From assembly GCA_025716855.1 (NCBI GenBank), contig JAIXMQ010000085.1, positions 1 through 64,000 on the forward strand: a DNA stretch of 64,000 nt. The letters run 5' to 3'. The translations under genes and the position numbers were made by a program. This DNA is from Pilaira anomala. Its lineage: Eukaryota; Mucoromycota; Mucoromycetes; Mucorales; Mucoraceae. Positions 27,064 through 39,744 of the stretch are shown one piece after another. Each line of letters starts with the position of its first letter. The first letter of the stretch is position 1. Under the pieces are notes generated by a model. That model saw only the letters and a list, made by a program, of their open reading frames with translations, was not told the origin of the DNA and did no database searches.

Positions 27064-28317
27064 CTACTTTGCTTGGTTCAGAATACGTACAGCATCCTTG
27101 GAGTAAATATAACTCGCTCCCGACCAAATGGTTGTACCACCAACAGCCCATCTGTTTTATTAAAGATATGAAAAAAAAAAAAAAAGTTAAATTTTATAAT
27201 TCCCGCTTTTTTAAAAAAAAAATTACTTACTGTAAAGCCGTCAACACTTCAGGACTTGGTTGACCAAAGGTAGCAGTAGTTAAAGTACCAGTCATTAAGA
27301 CTAACTGTAATAAAGTATTGATTTTACTTATATTGGTTGGTCTAACTTCAGCAGAAGGTATTGAGAAATCAAAATAGCGAACTAATGTTTTCTTGTGTAA
27401 TATTTAATTTAGAATTTACAACATTGCGAACAAATATAATAATCACGTTTTTTTCTTTTTTTAAAACAATAAAAATATGACTTACTGGTTTAGGTAAAGA
27501 AATATATCTATAATAAAATGCGGCAATGACAAGCCCTGCATCTCTTCCAAGAATTACATATGCCAATGGCACTACAAATATCAATTAATATAATTTGTTG
27601 ACATTTGATTTTCTTATATATATATTACTTGGAATTAAATTTTGCATAGCTAATGTTACTGTTAAAACTGTCATCAATGCTTTATCTGCCATAGGATCAA
27701 TAATACTTCCTACAATCGTCTTTAAATTATATCTTCTAGCTATAAATCCATCCAACTTGATATTTTTAATGTGTTAAAACAAAAAACAAAACATATATAT
27801 ACTCTCATTTTTTTTTTTTTACCATATCTGTCAAACCAGCTAAAACAAAAACTCCAAGTGCTAAAGGATAATCATGATTCACAATCAAATAGCCAACATA
27901 AGGCGCTGCAATTAACCTTCCCACTGTCAACAAATTTGGAATTGTATAAATATTTTCACGTAAAAGCTTTTTCTGTATTAATATCTAAATTTATCAAATT
28001 TCCATGTGTGCGTGTGTACCTGTTTCTTTTCTTTCTTTTCTGGTATTTGTGGTGTAGCAACAAAAGGTCTTGCAAAGACTCTTATTCTGAACTTTAAACT
28101 TTCTTGACATTTTAATAAACTAGTTGGGTTGCTTAACCTATACATGTTGCTTAAGAAAAAAAAAACGCGCTATACATTGCAAACATATGTATGTATATAT
28201 TTACCTAGTTTTAGTTAAAGGGACAAAATGAAGATATCGTTTATTACAAGGTGCTCGTTTTAACTCTGTAAATAAAGTCTTTGGTACTTTAGTCACAAGT
28301 AATCGTAATTGAAGCAT
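27064..28317 (-). CDS. CRD1: Cardiolipin synthase (CDP-alcohol phosphatidyltransferase)
   Basis: Seven exons from ATG at 28317 to TAG at 27064-27066, about 300 aa. The N-terminus MLQLRLLVTKVPKTLFTELK is basic and amphipathic, as for mitochondrial import. The core begins NIYTIPNLLTVGRLIAAPYV, and the CDP-alcohol transferase signature D-G-x2-A-R-x8-G-x3-D-x3-D is seen as DGFIARRYNLKTIVGSIIDP followed by MADK, split from LAGLTDM by an intron. Later helices include VILGRDAGLVIAAFYYRY and INTLLQLVLMTGTLTTATF. It makes cardiolipin from phosphatidylglycerol and CDP-diacylglycerol in the mitochondrial inner membrane. Phosphatidylglycerol-phosphate synthase is the main alternative; the GRDAGLV and PSAEVRPTNISKINT segments favour Crd1. 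Confidence 0.88.
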
Positions 28318-28331
28318 GATTAATAAAAAAA

Positions 28332-28406
28332 AAAAAAATTGAACAAGACAGGAACGAAAAAAAAAAAAAAAAAAATTTGAACAAGACAGGAACGAAAAAA
28401 AAAAAA
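28332..28406. repeat. Direct duplication of a ttgaacaagacaggaacg unit with poly(A)
   Basis: Two copies of ttgaacaagacaggaacg, each followed by a long A run, stand one after the other upstream of the cardiolipin synthase ATG. It looks like a recent tandem duplication or slippage between A tracts. Confidence 0.85.
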
Positions 28407-28533
28407 AAGATCCCCCAAAAACAAGGTTTATGAATAAAGCGCCGGTTTAAAGACGTTGATCCGCTTTCTCTCTCGCATTATTTAGTATGTATCAGAATAA
28501 TAACCAACAAGGAGAGCATATTAAGGTTTTTAT

Positions 28534-30199
28534 TTATTTTACTTTTTGTTTGTTAAAGATATCAGAAGCATCAAATAATCTTTTCCATACTTTTGTTGTT
28601 TTCATTTTCTTCATTTTTTTTGGTACAAGTGTTCCCGCCTTGTTCTAAAATTTAAATAATATAAAAACGTAAGAAAGAGCCTCTCTCTCTCTCATAAATT
28701 TATTGTTATATAATTTTTACCTTGAACATTCGTGAGAAAATATTTTTCTTTCCCTCCTTTGTTAAAGAAGGAGAAAACGAATTCTTTTCCTCCTCAACTG
28801 TAACTACAGTAGTTGTAGTAAAGTTAGTGACACTTTGTGGCGGTGTCACGATCAAGACCTTCTCCTCATAAAGAACATCCATGATACTGGAAGGTGGGGT
28901 TGCCAGTAAGATTCTCTCTTTAATAGAAATAGAATCTCTTATATTTATTTCTTCCATTGTACTTATTTCAAGTTTGGATTGGTCATATCCAGTGTCTTCT
29001 TCAGTAACTGTTAAGTTTTCTTCAATCGTAACCTCTTCAATAATACAAGTTTCAGGAGCATCCGTAAAACTTTGTTCTACTTTGGGATGATTGGAATCAA
29101 CTTCAGCAGTGATAGTGAATGCGTCTAATCCTTGGTCAATAGCATATTCAATAAGAGCATTTTTATCAATCATACATGGTTCAGGAGCATCTATTGGTCC
29201 CTCAGGCTTGTTAGCATCAGATTTTTCATCAACAACATCAACAAATTCAGTAATAACTTGGCTAACAGTGACTTGATTTATAACAATAGTATCTTCTTTA
29301 CTACTATGATCAATTACAGCTTTATTGCCTATATCTTGGTCTACATTATGTTCTGTACTATCATCTTCATTCATAGAATCTTGTCTCGTATTAGATGAAT
29401 TGATGATGGCAAAGTCAACAGTCACTTCATCAACCTCAGTAAAAGATAAAGTTGAATCTGCTGAAACTTTTTCTTCAACCATACTACGAGTCATAGATAA
29501 AGTAAGGTCTTTTTGAGTGATAAAAGACTCAGTATATTTTGATAAACGTATTTCTGCCATAGATGTTGATAATAAATCAGAATGATTACTTGATAATCTG
29601 ATAGCCTTAGAATTTGAATAGATCTTGCGAAATTTAATTGTGTTAAAACAAAAGGAATTGTTACCGCCGTTTGACTTCATTCTTCTTTTATATTTTGGTT
29701 GTATTCTTCTTAAATCCAAGCGTTGTAAGACGCGCTGTCTATCTCTTTGATGGATTTGTTGACCATCCACTAGTTGACTCGAAAGAGTTATTTCCGCTTG
29801 AAATAATGAATCTTGAATCGTATCCGGGACGGGGGAGGATGCAGAAATATTTTGGTCAACTGCAGCAGCAACAGTAGTGTGTGATGGTGGGTCGTCAATG
29901 CGTGGGTAAGGAGCAGCAGCAACCAAAGTAACAGGATTTACATTTGATGAACAAGAAAGAATATCTTCTTGGACGGCAAAACCTTGGTTCGTGTTAAAAA
30001 GAGTAGTAATTGGAATTTTGGCTTCTGTACCATTTTTTTGGGTCTTTTTGGATGAATAGGTCTTGAAGAACTTCTTTGCGTTATATCTATTCCCTTCTTG
30101 AGGAATTAAAATCATGTATTTCTTGTACTCTGTTCGAACTCTTCTTAATTCCATCACCTTTATAAAGCGCCGTTCAGCATGATTTTGATAACCGGGCAT
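28534..30199 (-). CDS. Hypothetical protein with repeated basic LRR.xxxYK motifs and acidic middle
   Basis: ATG at 30199. The first exon runs to about 28723; a GT-AG intron then joins FSRMFK to NKAGTLVPKKMKKMKTTKVW and the stop at 28534-28536, about 530 aa. Without the splice the frame ends at VKII. No domain recognised. Two basic segments are alike, MELRRVRTEYKKYMI near residue 16 and LDLRRIQPKYKRRM near residue 160. The region 210-480 is rich in Thr, Val, Glu and Asp with repeated VTVEE/TVTEED-like strings and is probably disordered. The C-terminus returns to basic (KKNIFSRMFKN, KMKKMKTTKVWKRLFD). It could be a scaffold or nucleic-acid-binding protein, but nothing decides this. Confidence 0.62.
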
Positions 30200-31203
30200 G
30201 CTTTGAGTCTTTTATTTTTATATGTGAGAGAAAGAATAGAAAAAAGTAGGAAAATGAAAGAAAAAGAAATAAATAAGGGTAATAAGGTTTTATATATACC
30301 GTGTCAAGTACTCTATTTTTTTTTTTTGATAAATAAAAGAAAAAAAAACCAATGAGAGAGAGAAAGACCCCTCTCATTTTAAAAAGCACTAACGTCTTCA
30401 TGACTCTTTTTACAAAAAGAAAAACAATAATTTTTTTATTAAACATTTATAAAATATATATCTCTTTTTTTTTTTTCCTATAAAAAAATATAGACATGTC
30501 AAACGGTGTCACCTCCCCTAACCTGCCACAGCTTCTTTCATGCTGCTGTCAAGAACGTGTTTGACCGTGCACATATATATATATATATAAAAGCCTCACA
30601 CGCCCTCTCATTCTTTCTTATGGTGTCTTTATAAATGATATTTTCTTGCTTGTGCTGTTACAGTACCTTATCTATCTTAAATCATGATATTACGTGGAAA
30701 TTTATTTATTTTATACCAAGCAGTTTCTAAATCTAAAAGTAAAGACTTTCACATTTATCTGCAATTTATGTATACATACTTGATTTTCAAAAAGAGAAAT
30801 AAATCGTAACCTTATCAATTCCCCTTCTACCTGAGAGTCCTTATATGTAGAACTCTATAAGCAGCAGCTCACTCAATTTCATTTGCTTCCACATCTCTCA
30901 CTCTCTCTACGGTCACTCCTTTTCGATACATGGCATAAATTATGAGAGCAGGGATAGAACTATTTTTTTTTTCATTTGACAGAATAGTATTTATATTATA
31001 CGTGATAAAAAACAAAAGTAAACCAATTAATAAAATTTTTATATATTATTAAATCATTGTAAAATTTAGACATTTATCGATTTTTACTTTATAAGAAATA
31101 ACTTTTATCCTTAGATGCTTAAAAAGCAAGATCACTGTAGCTTGTAGAAACAGAGCCCTGCGTCGTACATAATGACTCTAGTGCCAGTAAATGTTCTAGA
31201 GCT

Positions 31204-31259
<56 letters not shown>

Positions 31260-31752
31260 TAAATAGGTACTTTGTAAAACCCATTCATCACAAAATGGAC
31301 TTTTCTATTCTTGATAGAATAGCCAATGTATGGCCGATCAAATGTTACATATTCGAATACTTTTCGATTTAGCATTACAAAAATATAAGGCGTACTAAAA
31401 CAAAAAACAATGATATATGCATATCATTCAAGATGAGAATTTAACTTTACACAGTTTCATTAATTCTGCAGATTAATTAAGATTTCCTGTGTCATATTTG
31501 ATCAATATAGTGTCAATAGTAAACCAAGTGTATATATACATGTAGAATAATATGTTGATATATATATATATATATATAAAACTCTCAAATAAGTATACCA
31601 TGTGAAGCTTAAAAGACTCTTATATATACTGTTTTTAAAAATTAGAGTAGTCTGAAGGTACAATCATCATTTTTATTGCAACAGTCTATGAATAAAATGA
31701 AAATAAAGGCTTCCAACAATATATAGTAGGAATTACCCAGAAAAAAAAAGTC

Positions 31753-31786
<34 letters not shown>

Positions 31787-31815
31787 TTAAGAGTTTCTTG
31801 TAATGCATCAAAAAT
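30200..31815. other. Gene-poor spacer with long homopolymers
   Basis: No supported gene over 1.6 kb. Holds a TATA-like (TA)n-AAAG stretch near 30572-30592, a 52-nt T run (31206-31257), a 32-nt T run (31754-31785) and (TA)n near 31558-31578. Short frames here are products of the homopolymers. Confidence 0.6.
31206..31257. repeat. 52-nt poly(T) run
   Basis: Longest homopolymer in the window. Others are 59896-59943 (T48), 7624-7664 (T41), 11063-11102 (T40), 3014-3045 (A32), 31754-31785 (T32), 60340-60371 (A32) and 18719-18747 (A29). Assembly length is unreliable at such runs. Confidence 0.9.
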
Positions 31816-33138
31816 TTATTCGCAAGCAAGTTTAGCATCAAAAGAAGTAAGTGCAATTGAAAAGGCTTGTAGTAAGCACATAGGGTATTTATAATCCATT
31901 GTAAATGTATCTCTTTCGACACGACCAAACTGCATTACGATATAATCCACTAATATATATATATATATATAAAAACCAGATGGATTAGATGTGTTAAAAA
32001 AAAAAGAAATACAAAACTTACAATCATTATCATGCACAATTTGGAAATTTTTGACAGAAGCTTGTGTCACTCTTCCGTTAAAGTTGAGAACAAACGACTG
32101 TGTTTCTATTTTTAAACCAAATATAAGTAAATGCAAGCAAACAGGTTTATGCACAAAAATACCTTCATTCCATTGAGGACTCTTGTTATGAAGTACGAGT
32201 AGATCGCGAGCTCCGCCATCACGGTACTTACTCAACAACATTTCGGATTCTTTTACAGGTCTAAACTCGGGTCTTTTACCATCTCTTGTTAATGTATGCA
32301 TTAATATTGTCATTTTACGAGGACCTTTAAAACCAAGAATGTTCGGGTCCTATTATTAAGATATTAAATACATGAATAAAATGTATATAGCCATTACTAT
32401 TACGTATAATACTGCTCCAAGTTCTTCTCGAATAGGCAAATCTTTCTTCTTGGTTGTCATTTCCCTCTTTAATGGATTCTTACCATGTGAGTAAATAACA
32501 AAAGTTGTACCCAAGAAATTAGATCTAAAATATATTTGTGTTTAGTAAAATCGAAAAATATCATATACATATATTCATATAAACTTACCGAACTTTTCCT
32601 AATTCTACATAACCTTCAGGTACATCTTCATTTTCACGATAGATACCAGTAATCGTATAATAACTTGTATTACTCTTTCGCTTCTTACGAGCAGTCATAA
32701 CATGATGAGTTTCTCCTGTATCCAAATGTTCAATAAACAAATGATATTGAGGATATAGTTTATCTAAACCATCACGACAACGATGAATACGACATGTTAC
32801 ACGGGTATTTAATGCAGCAGGTCTTTTTTTTTTTCTTTGTTAATTTTTTTTTTTTTTTATCTTTCATTGTCTTCAGACATAGTTTATTACCTAAAAGCTA
32901 ATTCCAACAATTCCTTTTCGGTTGTAAGAGCTCTTGGTAAAAGGAAATCACGAGGAGGTACAGGTCTTGATACTCTTACAGTGTTTGAACTGGTATCTAA
33001 GTCTGTTGGAACGATCGGAACTTCATTCGACTCTTCATCTTCGTCTACAAATGCTTCCGGATTATTTCGAATTGGATGTTCAAAAACATCGTTTGTAAGT
33101 TGTGGATGTACCACTTGGTTTAATTCTTGTTGTGTCAT
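31816..33138 (-). CDS. Tubby-like protein (TULP family)
   Basis: Six exons from ATG at 33138 to the stop at 31816, about 320 aa with an 80-residue acidic N-terminus. The Tubby C-terminal domain is clear: TRVTCRIHRCRDGLDKLYPQ, SNFLGTTFVIYSHGKNP, REELGAVLYDPNILGFKGPR, LLVLHNKSPQWNE, TQSFVLNFNGRVTQASVKNF, QIVHDND, DYIVMQFGRVERDTFTMDY and the terminal ALTSFDAKLACE. The fold is a 12-strand barrel round a hydrophobic helix that binds phosphatidylinositol 4,5-bisphosphate; animal members work in ciliary trafficking and signalling. Tubby proteins are well known in animals and plants but seldom discussed in fungi. An 82-residue N-terminal exon (VPPRDFLLPRALTTEKELLE) has no known domain. Confidence 0.93.
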
Positions 33139-33156
33139 TTTGTTAAACAAGCAAAA

Positions 33157-33290
33157 TACAGTGCTTCCACAAGTTTATTGGGAATTTAAAAAACCAATTG
33201 AATATATTTTTTTTTTTTTTTTTTTTTTTTTGAACTTAAAAGTTATTTCAATTGGTCATTTTTTTTGGGACTCAGGCTTAATGTATTGTT
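33157..33290. repeat. TACAGTGCTTCCA-ended short inverted-repeat remnant upstream of Tubby
   Basis: Starts TACAGTGCTTCCA at 33157-33169, 19 bp from the Tubby ATG. It has accaattga near 33193 and its complement tcaattggt near 33250, separated by a 24-nt T run. The same 13-mer occurs in opposite orientation at 48400-48412, again followed by TCAATTGGTCATTTTT. TA-CAGTG termini are typical of Tc1/mariner elements. Confidence 0.45.
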
Positions 33291-33506
33291 TATTCAAATG
33301 GAGTGCTTTGTTGCCTGTGTGATCACATAACACAAAAATTTGCTAGTGCGAACATTTCGAATTCAAAACAATATATTTTATGATCTCACAACAGAGCTTT
33401 GCGGATATTACATTTGAATTAAATTGTTCTATTTTACTATTTACTTCAATCTTTCCCCCCCCCCTAGAAACGCAAAAAATGTATAGGGTCATAAGCTCCA
33501 CTAACG

Positions 33507-33713
33507 CAACGGGAAATTTTGGCTGAGATTTTAAATGTTGTAAAAAAAGTATTTCTTTTTGTATGGAAACAAAAGTCTCTGGATGATTTTATTGTGAATA
33601 AAAACATTAGGGCAGACTAACTAGTCATTTTTTGAGATGGTTTTAGCTACGGAAAGGTTTCGCCTGAAACCAAGTTATGAAAACCTGAAAAATCCAAGAA
33701 AAATTTTCCGTTG
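33507..33713. repeat. Possible 207-bp inverted-repeat element
   Basis: Left end caacgggaaattttggctga resembles the complement of the right end (caacggaaaatttttcttgg), with further partial pairing inside. No clear target duplication. It sits in the otherwise empty 33.3-34.1 kb spacer, beside a 10-nt C run (33455-33464). Confidence 0.35.
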
Positions 33714-34091
33714 TGAAACATGGTGCGCGTATTCTTTCGTGAACGTTTTAAGTGAATACAACCTTACAAATTGTATGAGTGTCTATTTATATTGAACCAG
33801 TCTTTTACCTTCCCTTCGTTACGAGAGGATGCTGCTGCTGGCCTTCGTGATATGACCAGACATATTCATATACTCTCATAAACAACAATGTAATACGCAG
33901 TAACATTTTTTTTTTTTCAAAGTATTGAGAAAGTATTTTATTAATTGATATTTAAAGTATAGAAGGAAGAAATTTACATTAGATAAGAAAAAAAAAGTAT
34001 GTTTAAATGACAAATAATATGAAGGTAAAGTAAATGGGGGAGGGGGGGGGGGTATTAAAAAAGAAGAAGCCTTTTTTTTTTGTATAAAAAA

Positions 34092-34845
34092 TTAAGTAAA
34101 TGTACCCTCAGCAGCACTTGATGGCCGTTTTTGATCCAACTCCCATCTTCTTCTTAAATCATCTACACTTCCACTACTATGACGATAATTCATTTTAGCT
34201 CTTGATGCACGGGTAGGAGTTTGAGCTAACCTATCAAAGACAGTAGGAGTGGTAGCTCGTTCAAAAGTAGATGCACTTGGCATGATAGGAGGTAACGGCG
34301 GTCGATTCATCAATCGTTGCGGTTGACAAGAGTTTGTGAATAAAAGTGGTGATTGAGTATCATACGATTCAAGCTCGGTTTGAATCGTATCACTTGTTGG
34401 AATATGGGATAAAAGTGGACTGATCATCGTCACTTCACGTCTTGGTACAGGCGCTTGACCACTACTACTTCCACGCATCATGGTCTTTTGGTTCCATGAA
34501 GAAAGTGAGGATGTATCGGATTGAATTGAAGATCTTCTTAGATGACTACTACGGATGGATGAAGTAGATGAATCATGATCACTTGCGTATTGATTGAAAT
34601 CCGGTGGTGTTGGACGGTCAGCCAAGTAATCTGGTGTTTCATTTCCGTCTAGCTGCCATGATAATCTTTTTTGTATCATGTTATAAAATCGGTCAGGCGA
34701 TGGAGTTACATCACGATGAATGGATTTACTAAGACTATGTGTAATTTGAGTTGGAGCTAAAGTATTAGCAGTTGCTGATTCGTTAACAAAAGGAGGAGAC
34801 GCAACAGGTGAGTTGGGTAAACTTATATAAGAAGAGGAAGAAGGA

Positions 34846-34879
<34 letters not shown>

Positions 34880-37800
34880 AGACATCAGCACCAATAATAA
34901 CAGCAGGAGGAGAACAAGAAGGTTCTAAATCAGTTAATAGTCCACGTACACCGTCATGGTATATTTTATCAAAGATTGTGTTTCCATTGTTCATATATTC
35001 TTCAATTGAATCTTCTCCATCTTCACCTAACATCATATCCATCATATTTTCTTCACTGATTTCCAAGTGACGAATTCTTCTTTCACTTTCAATTGCACTT
35101 GTAATGGCAGTACGTTTCATGACAATTAATGTACGGCGTAAATCGATTACCGTCTTTTCAAGATTTTGGACAGTGACTTGACGATTACATTCACTCATAC
35201 GTAAATCCATGATATCATCTATCAAGTTTTCAATAATACGTTTGCATTCATCCGATTCTAATGATTTGATAAGCTTCGATGTAATATCGTAAGCCATTTC
35301 AGGCGCTGCGTTGACAGGTACACTAAATTGATCGTCAAATGCATCTACATCATCCCATTCATCATTCGCTACAGTATCAGTCGTAATGATTTCATCAGCA
35401 AACGTGACATGTTTTGCAGGACGAGGACTAATGGTCTTTACAACGGAAGCGCCACTTTCTTCTGCACGCATTGCTTCTTCCGCGGCTTCAATCTGTAAGG
35501 CATCGATTCGAGCAGAGAGGTAAGAAATTTCAGCCGAGATTAAATCAATACGTTCATCCATAAGTTCAATTGCAACCATGTCCATGGGTTCACCAGTCGC
35601 TTCTTCATGTTCTTGTTCATCCAAATAGACGTGTTCGCGTTCATCCATGAGATCCATCTTTTCTTGAACAAGTCTTTCACAACGTACCAAGAGTTGTTCC
35701 ATCTCCACCACGGCTTGCTTTCCTTGAATGTATTGGTAAAGAGCTTTATCTAATAACTGCTTTTTACGTGTGACTCGAATACCTAATGGAATTGGGTTCT
35801 TCTTTTTATTGACACGACGAGGAAATCCGTGCCCTCCGCCACGTGCAATGACAGCAAAGTTACCGCCCATGATCGGTACCACTTTAGCCAACATCTTTTC
35901 ATCAAGGATACCGCCTTCACGTACAGCCTTTTTCAGGACCGAAGTGAGTTGTTTCAATTGACTGGCACTGATCAAGATTTCTTCATTTCGTTTCTTTAAA
36001 GTTGATTTTTGAACTTCGTGTTCTTGTTCAAGACGCTTTTTGGCTTGATTGGATTTAGCATGTTGACGTTGAAGTTGTTGAATTTTACGTTCTTGACGAT
36101 GAATTTGATCACGTACACGATCCGCTTCTACTTTCATACGATGAACAAGTCGTTTCTTTTCTACTTTGAGTGTTTCGACATTGACTTTAAGTGAACGTAA
36201 CAGGGATTCATTTTGGTTACGAGTCGATTGCATTGTGACGGTTGCTTGAGCATATTTTCGACGTAAATCACTAATTTCAGTCACTAAATTTCTCATTTTG
36301 ATCTCGTAAGCTTGTTTGACATCGAGTGGTTGCTTTCCATCTGTTGTAGTTGTGGTTGCTGTTGTCTTTATAATTTCAGATTTGATGTGATTGTTTGATA
36401 CACCTGATTTTGTTCTTGACGTGAGCGTATCTTTTTCTTTTAAAGTGTCTGCTAATTGAGATTGAAGCGAATTTACTTTTTCATCGAATTTCTTTCGCAT
36501 AAATGTGAACTCGGTCTCTGATTTCTCTAGATGAGATACGAGTTCTTCTTTTACTTTGATGTCAGATTGTATTTGTTGTAGCATACGTGTGAGTTGATAG
36601 CCTGCTGATGTTCGGTCAGATGATTTCACGTCTTCGTTTATAGTAGGTACAGACTAAATAAAAATTTGGTTTTTTTTTTTTTTTTTTTTTTTTTTTAGAT
36701 GCATGAAATTATAAATAATTTTTTTTTTATATGTTATTACCATCATCTGGTGAACGTATTCGTCGTCCAAAAAGCTACCTTCGTCAGATATGTCTCGTTG
36801 CATTTCTTTAGATCCATGCAAGCGGGTTTCTTCTGCTTCAAAAGCCTTGTTTTTTTATTTATTATATGAATGTAACATTAGTATACTATAGATAGGAGAA
36901 GTAGAGTACAAACAAATAAGGGGTTTCTTTTTATATATATATATATATATATGTAATTACCTTTAATTCTTCTTCCCAAGTATTAGCAGTATCATCTAAA
37001 GGCTGTTTTTTATAATAATAAAAATGTGAGAAATAATAGTGTAAAGATGGATTAAAAAGAAAATATTACCTTGATGAGTTCAAGTACTTCAAGACTTTTT
37101 CTGATATCTGCACGTACTTTAGCAATGCTCTCCTTGACCTCCTCATGCCTTACATCTTCTTCTTGAAGATCATTTACATAGCCTTCATCTTCATATTCAT
37201 CTTCTTCAAACTTTTGTTGAATAGAAGGAGCTTTAATACGTACTTGTTTCTTTTTATTGCTATATGAGCTACTGACAATAGGTCTTCTTGTCTTTGATGA
37301 TACTCTTGCAGTACCCGTGGTCATAGTTGAGTTACTGACTCTACCTAATTTACGACGCCGACTACTATTTGATTTTTTAGGTTGATTACTAGTAGAAAAC
37401 TTTTGAAGGATACTACTGTTATTTTGAGCTTTCATTAAAGCAGCTTGTAATTTAGGTTGCTGTTGTTCTAATAAAGATAATTTTTCTTTGGTATCAGATA
37501 ATTGATTTGTGAGATCTTGAATTGTCTTTTGGTATTTTTCAATGATAGGATGTGTTTGAATAGGACGAGCGATGGTACTGATGTTTTCTAATAATGAATC
37601 ACCTAAAGTGTGATCATCATTTTCCATGAATTCACCTAATTCGCGTTCCATTAATAAAGTATCTCTTTCACTTGTGACTTGAATGATTTGGTTTGACATT
37701 TCTTGTAATCTTTCACGTAATCTACTTGATTCAAGACGTAAAGTAGAATTTTTATCATCTATTGATATTGAATTGACAGTATTTGTTGTGGTAGTAGAGA

Positions 37801-39345
37801 CGGAACCATCCGAACGTAATGATACAATTTCCATACGTAGTCGAGATACTAATGCCTTGAGTTGATTTACTTCTAATGAGGAACCAGCAAAATCTTGATT
37901 GACAGTAACACGATTCTTAATATTACGTGCACGGTTAGCGTATTTTAATGTATTTAAGGTTTCCATAAAATTTGTATCGGCAGGAGATACACATGCCAAC
38001 ATGAGTGTTTGACTGTTACCACCCAATGAATCTTGTAATAATCGAGTGAGTTTACTGTCTCGATAGGGTATATGTGTTGCGCGTTTCGTTTCGTCACCAA
38101 GTGCAGATATGACGTTACCAAGAGCTAATAATCCTGAATTGATAGCTATACCTTCTTTAGCTCGATCGCCTTGAGCATGTGTACGTTTTAACTAATAATT
38201 TTATTATGTAAATATCTTTTTCATAAACATATAAACAAAAAAAAAAAAAATACTTACTCGTTCAGAACCAGCTAAATCGACAAAATGGAATTTACTATTC
38301 AATGTTTTAACAAATGTCTTTCCATCTTCACCTTTTTCTGATTTATGTTGTTTTAAAATGACAGAAAAAATAGCATGAGATCTTGAAGAGACAGAATTCA
38401 TTTCAGTTGAACCCGTGGTACGACCTAAAGAACCTTGTGCAAGGTAACTAATATATAAAAATTAAAATGGGCTGGTTGTTTTTTCAAGATTTTTTTGTAT
38501 ATATATATATATACTTTAATAGTTCTTCAGGACTATAACAAATTTCTTCTTTTACACCACTCCAATAGATATTTCCTGCAACATCTTCTCGAATAGATAC
38601 TTCACTTGTGGCAGGAGTGAAATTAGCTGATCGTCGCTTTGATTTATGATTATTTAATAAATCAATAAATTCTTCGTTATAAAGTTCAAGAAAAGATACA
38701 AAAATTTCGTATTTAAATTCAGCGTCTTGTGCTTCACGTTTCTTTAATAGTTGAAATAATTCGATGATACAACGAGGCACAATTCCTGTGATATTATTAT
38801 AAGTTGAACGAATGAAAGAAGTTTATCTTTGTTTGTTACCTTCGTTTTCTGCACTGACTGTGTTATCTAAACTTGTACCCATACTAAAGGTTTTACCAGA
38901 TCCTGTTTGACTATTATAAAAAAAAGGTATTAAAAAAATAAAATGTATATAAGGCATTTAATTATTTATTTACCCATAAGCTAAAATGGTTGCATTAAAT
39001 CTATAATTTAGAGATTAGTTTAGTTGTCTAAAAAGTATAAATATACTTTTTTACCCATCAACAAATTTGTGTAATAAAGGAGAGGCAGCATCAAGATAAA
39101 CTTTGGCCTGGTCTACATTACTATCAAAAACATAATCGTAGGTAAAAGATTTATCTGTGCCCATCAATATTTGAGGTTCGTTTGGTATAAATGATAAACA
39201 TTCTGTGCAGTTGTTTATTCTTTCTTTTTCTGTTAAAGGTCGAACACGTAGACCGACTCTATTTTTTTTTTTTTTTTTTTGTATAAGTTGTTGTACTTTG
39301 TGTATATATATATATTTTTTTTTACCTCACTGCAGTGGAAGTCAT
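34092..39345 (-). CDS. Kinesin-4 family motor (copy B)
   Basis: About eleven exons, roughly 1,500 aa. Exon 1 encodes only MTSTAV plus two bases and splices to [14 protein letters not shown]-loop [28 protein letters not shown], switch [16 protein letters not shown], switch II DLAGSER, then [20 protein letters not shown] and [19 protein letters not shown], a textbook kinesin-4 (KIF4/KIF21) neck. The tail has coiled coils, a basic stretch around [20 protein letters not shown], an acidic segment, an alanine run coded by GCT repeats near 34855-34880, and a Ser/Pro-rich C-terminus. Unlike copy A it keeps the canonical GQTGSGKT. Kinesin-4 motors regulate microtubule plus-end growth and spindle midzone length. 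No Cys-rich or WD40 tail domain is seen. Confidence 0.88.
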
Positions 39346-39744
39346 TTAATTTTATTTATTTATTTATACAAAGGAAAGAGAAAAAAAGAGAGAAAAAAGA
39401 GAGAAAAAGGAAAAAGGGGAAAATGTAAGTTTTAAGAAGTCCAAAAAAAAAAAAAAAAAAAAATTGGTGACACATTTTACGGTAGTGATTCCGAATGGAT
39501 GTACACTCTTATTTTTCTTATTTTTTAATACCATGACAAGTTGTTTATTTTTTATTTTTTCTTTTTTTTTTAAAACTGTATTTAGCACAGGAACAAATGA
39601 TAGACAAAACAACTTTACCCCCTTTTTCTTTTAATATCTCTCTTTCCTTTTATATCGGACTTTCAATATTAAAAAAGGGCAGACAGATTTGTGTTTGGGC
39701 CATATAATGGAAGAACATAAATAAAAGGGTAACAAAAAGATATT
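39346..39744. other. Spacer between kinesin-4 copy B and the rRNA methyltransferase
   Basis: Purine/pyrimidine-biased (long gaaaagagag run near 39370-39420) promoter region of kinesin-4 copy B; no gene. Confidence 0.5.

Noticed and set aside
31172..31372. 66-codon frame made of a Phe run
   Set aside because: Produced by the 52-nt T homopolymer.
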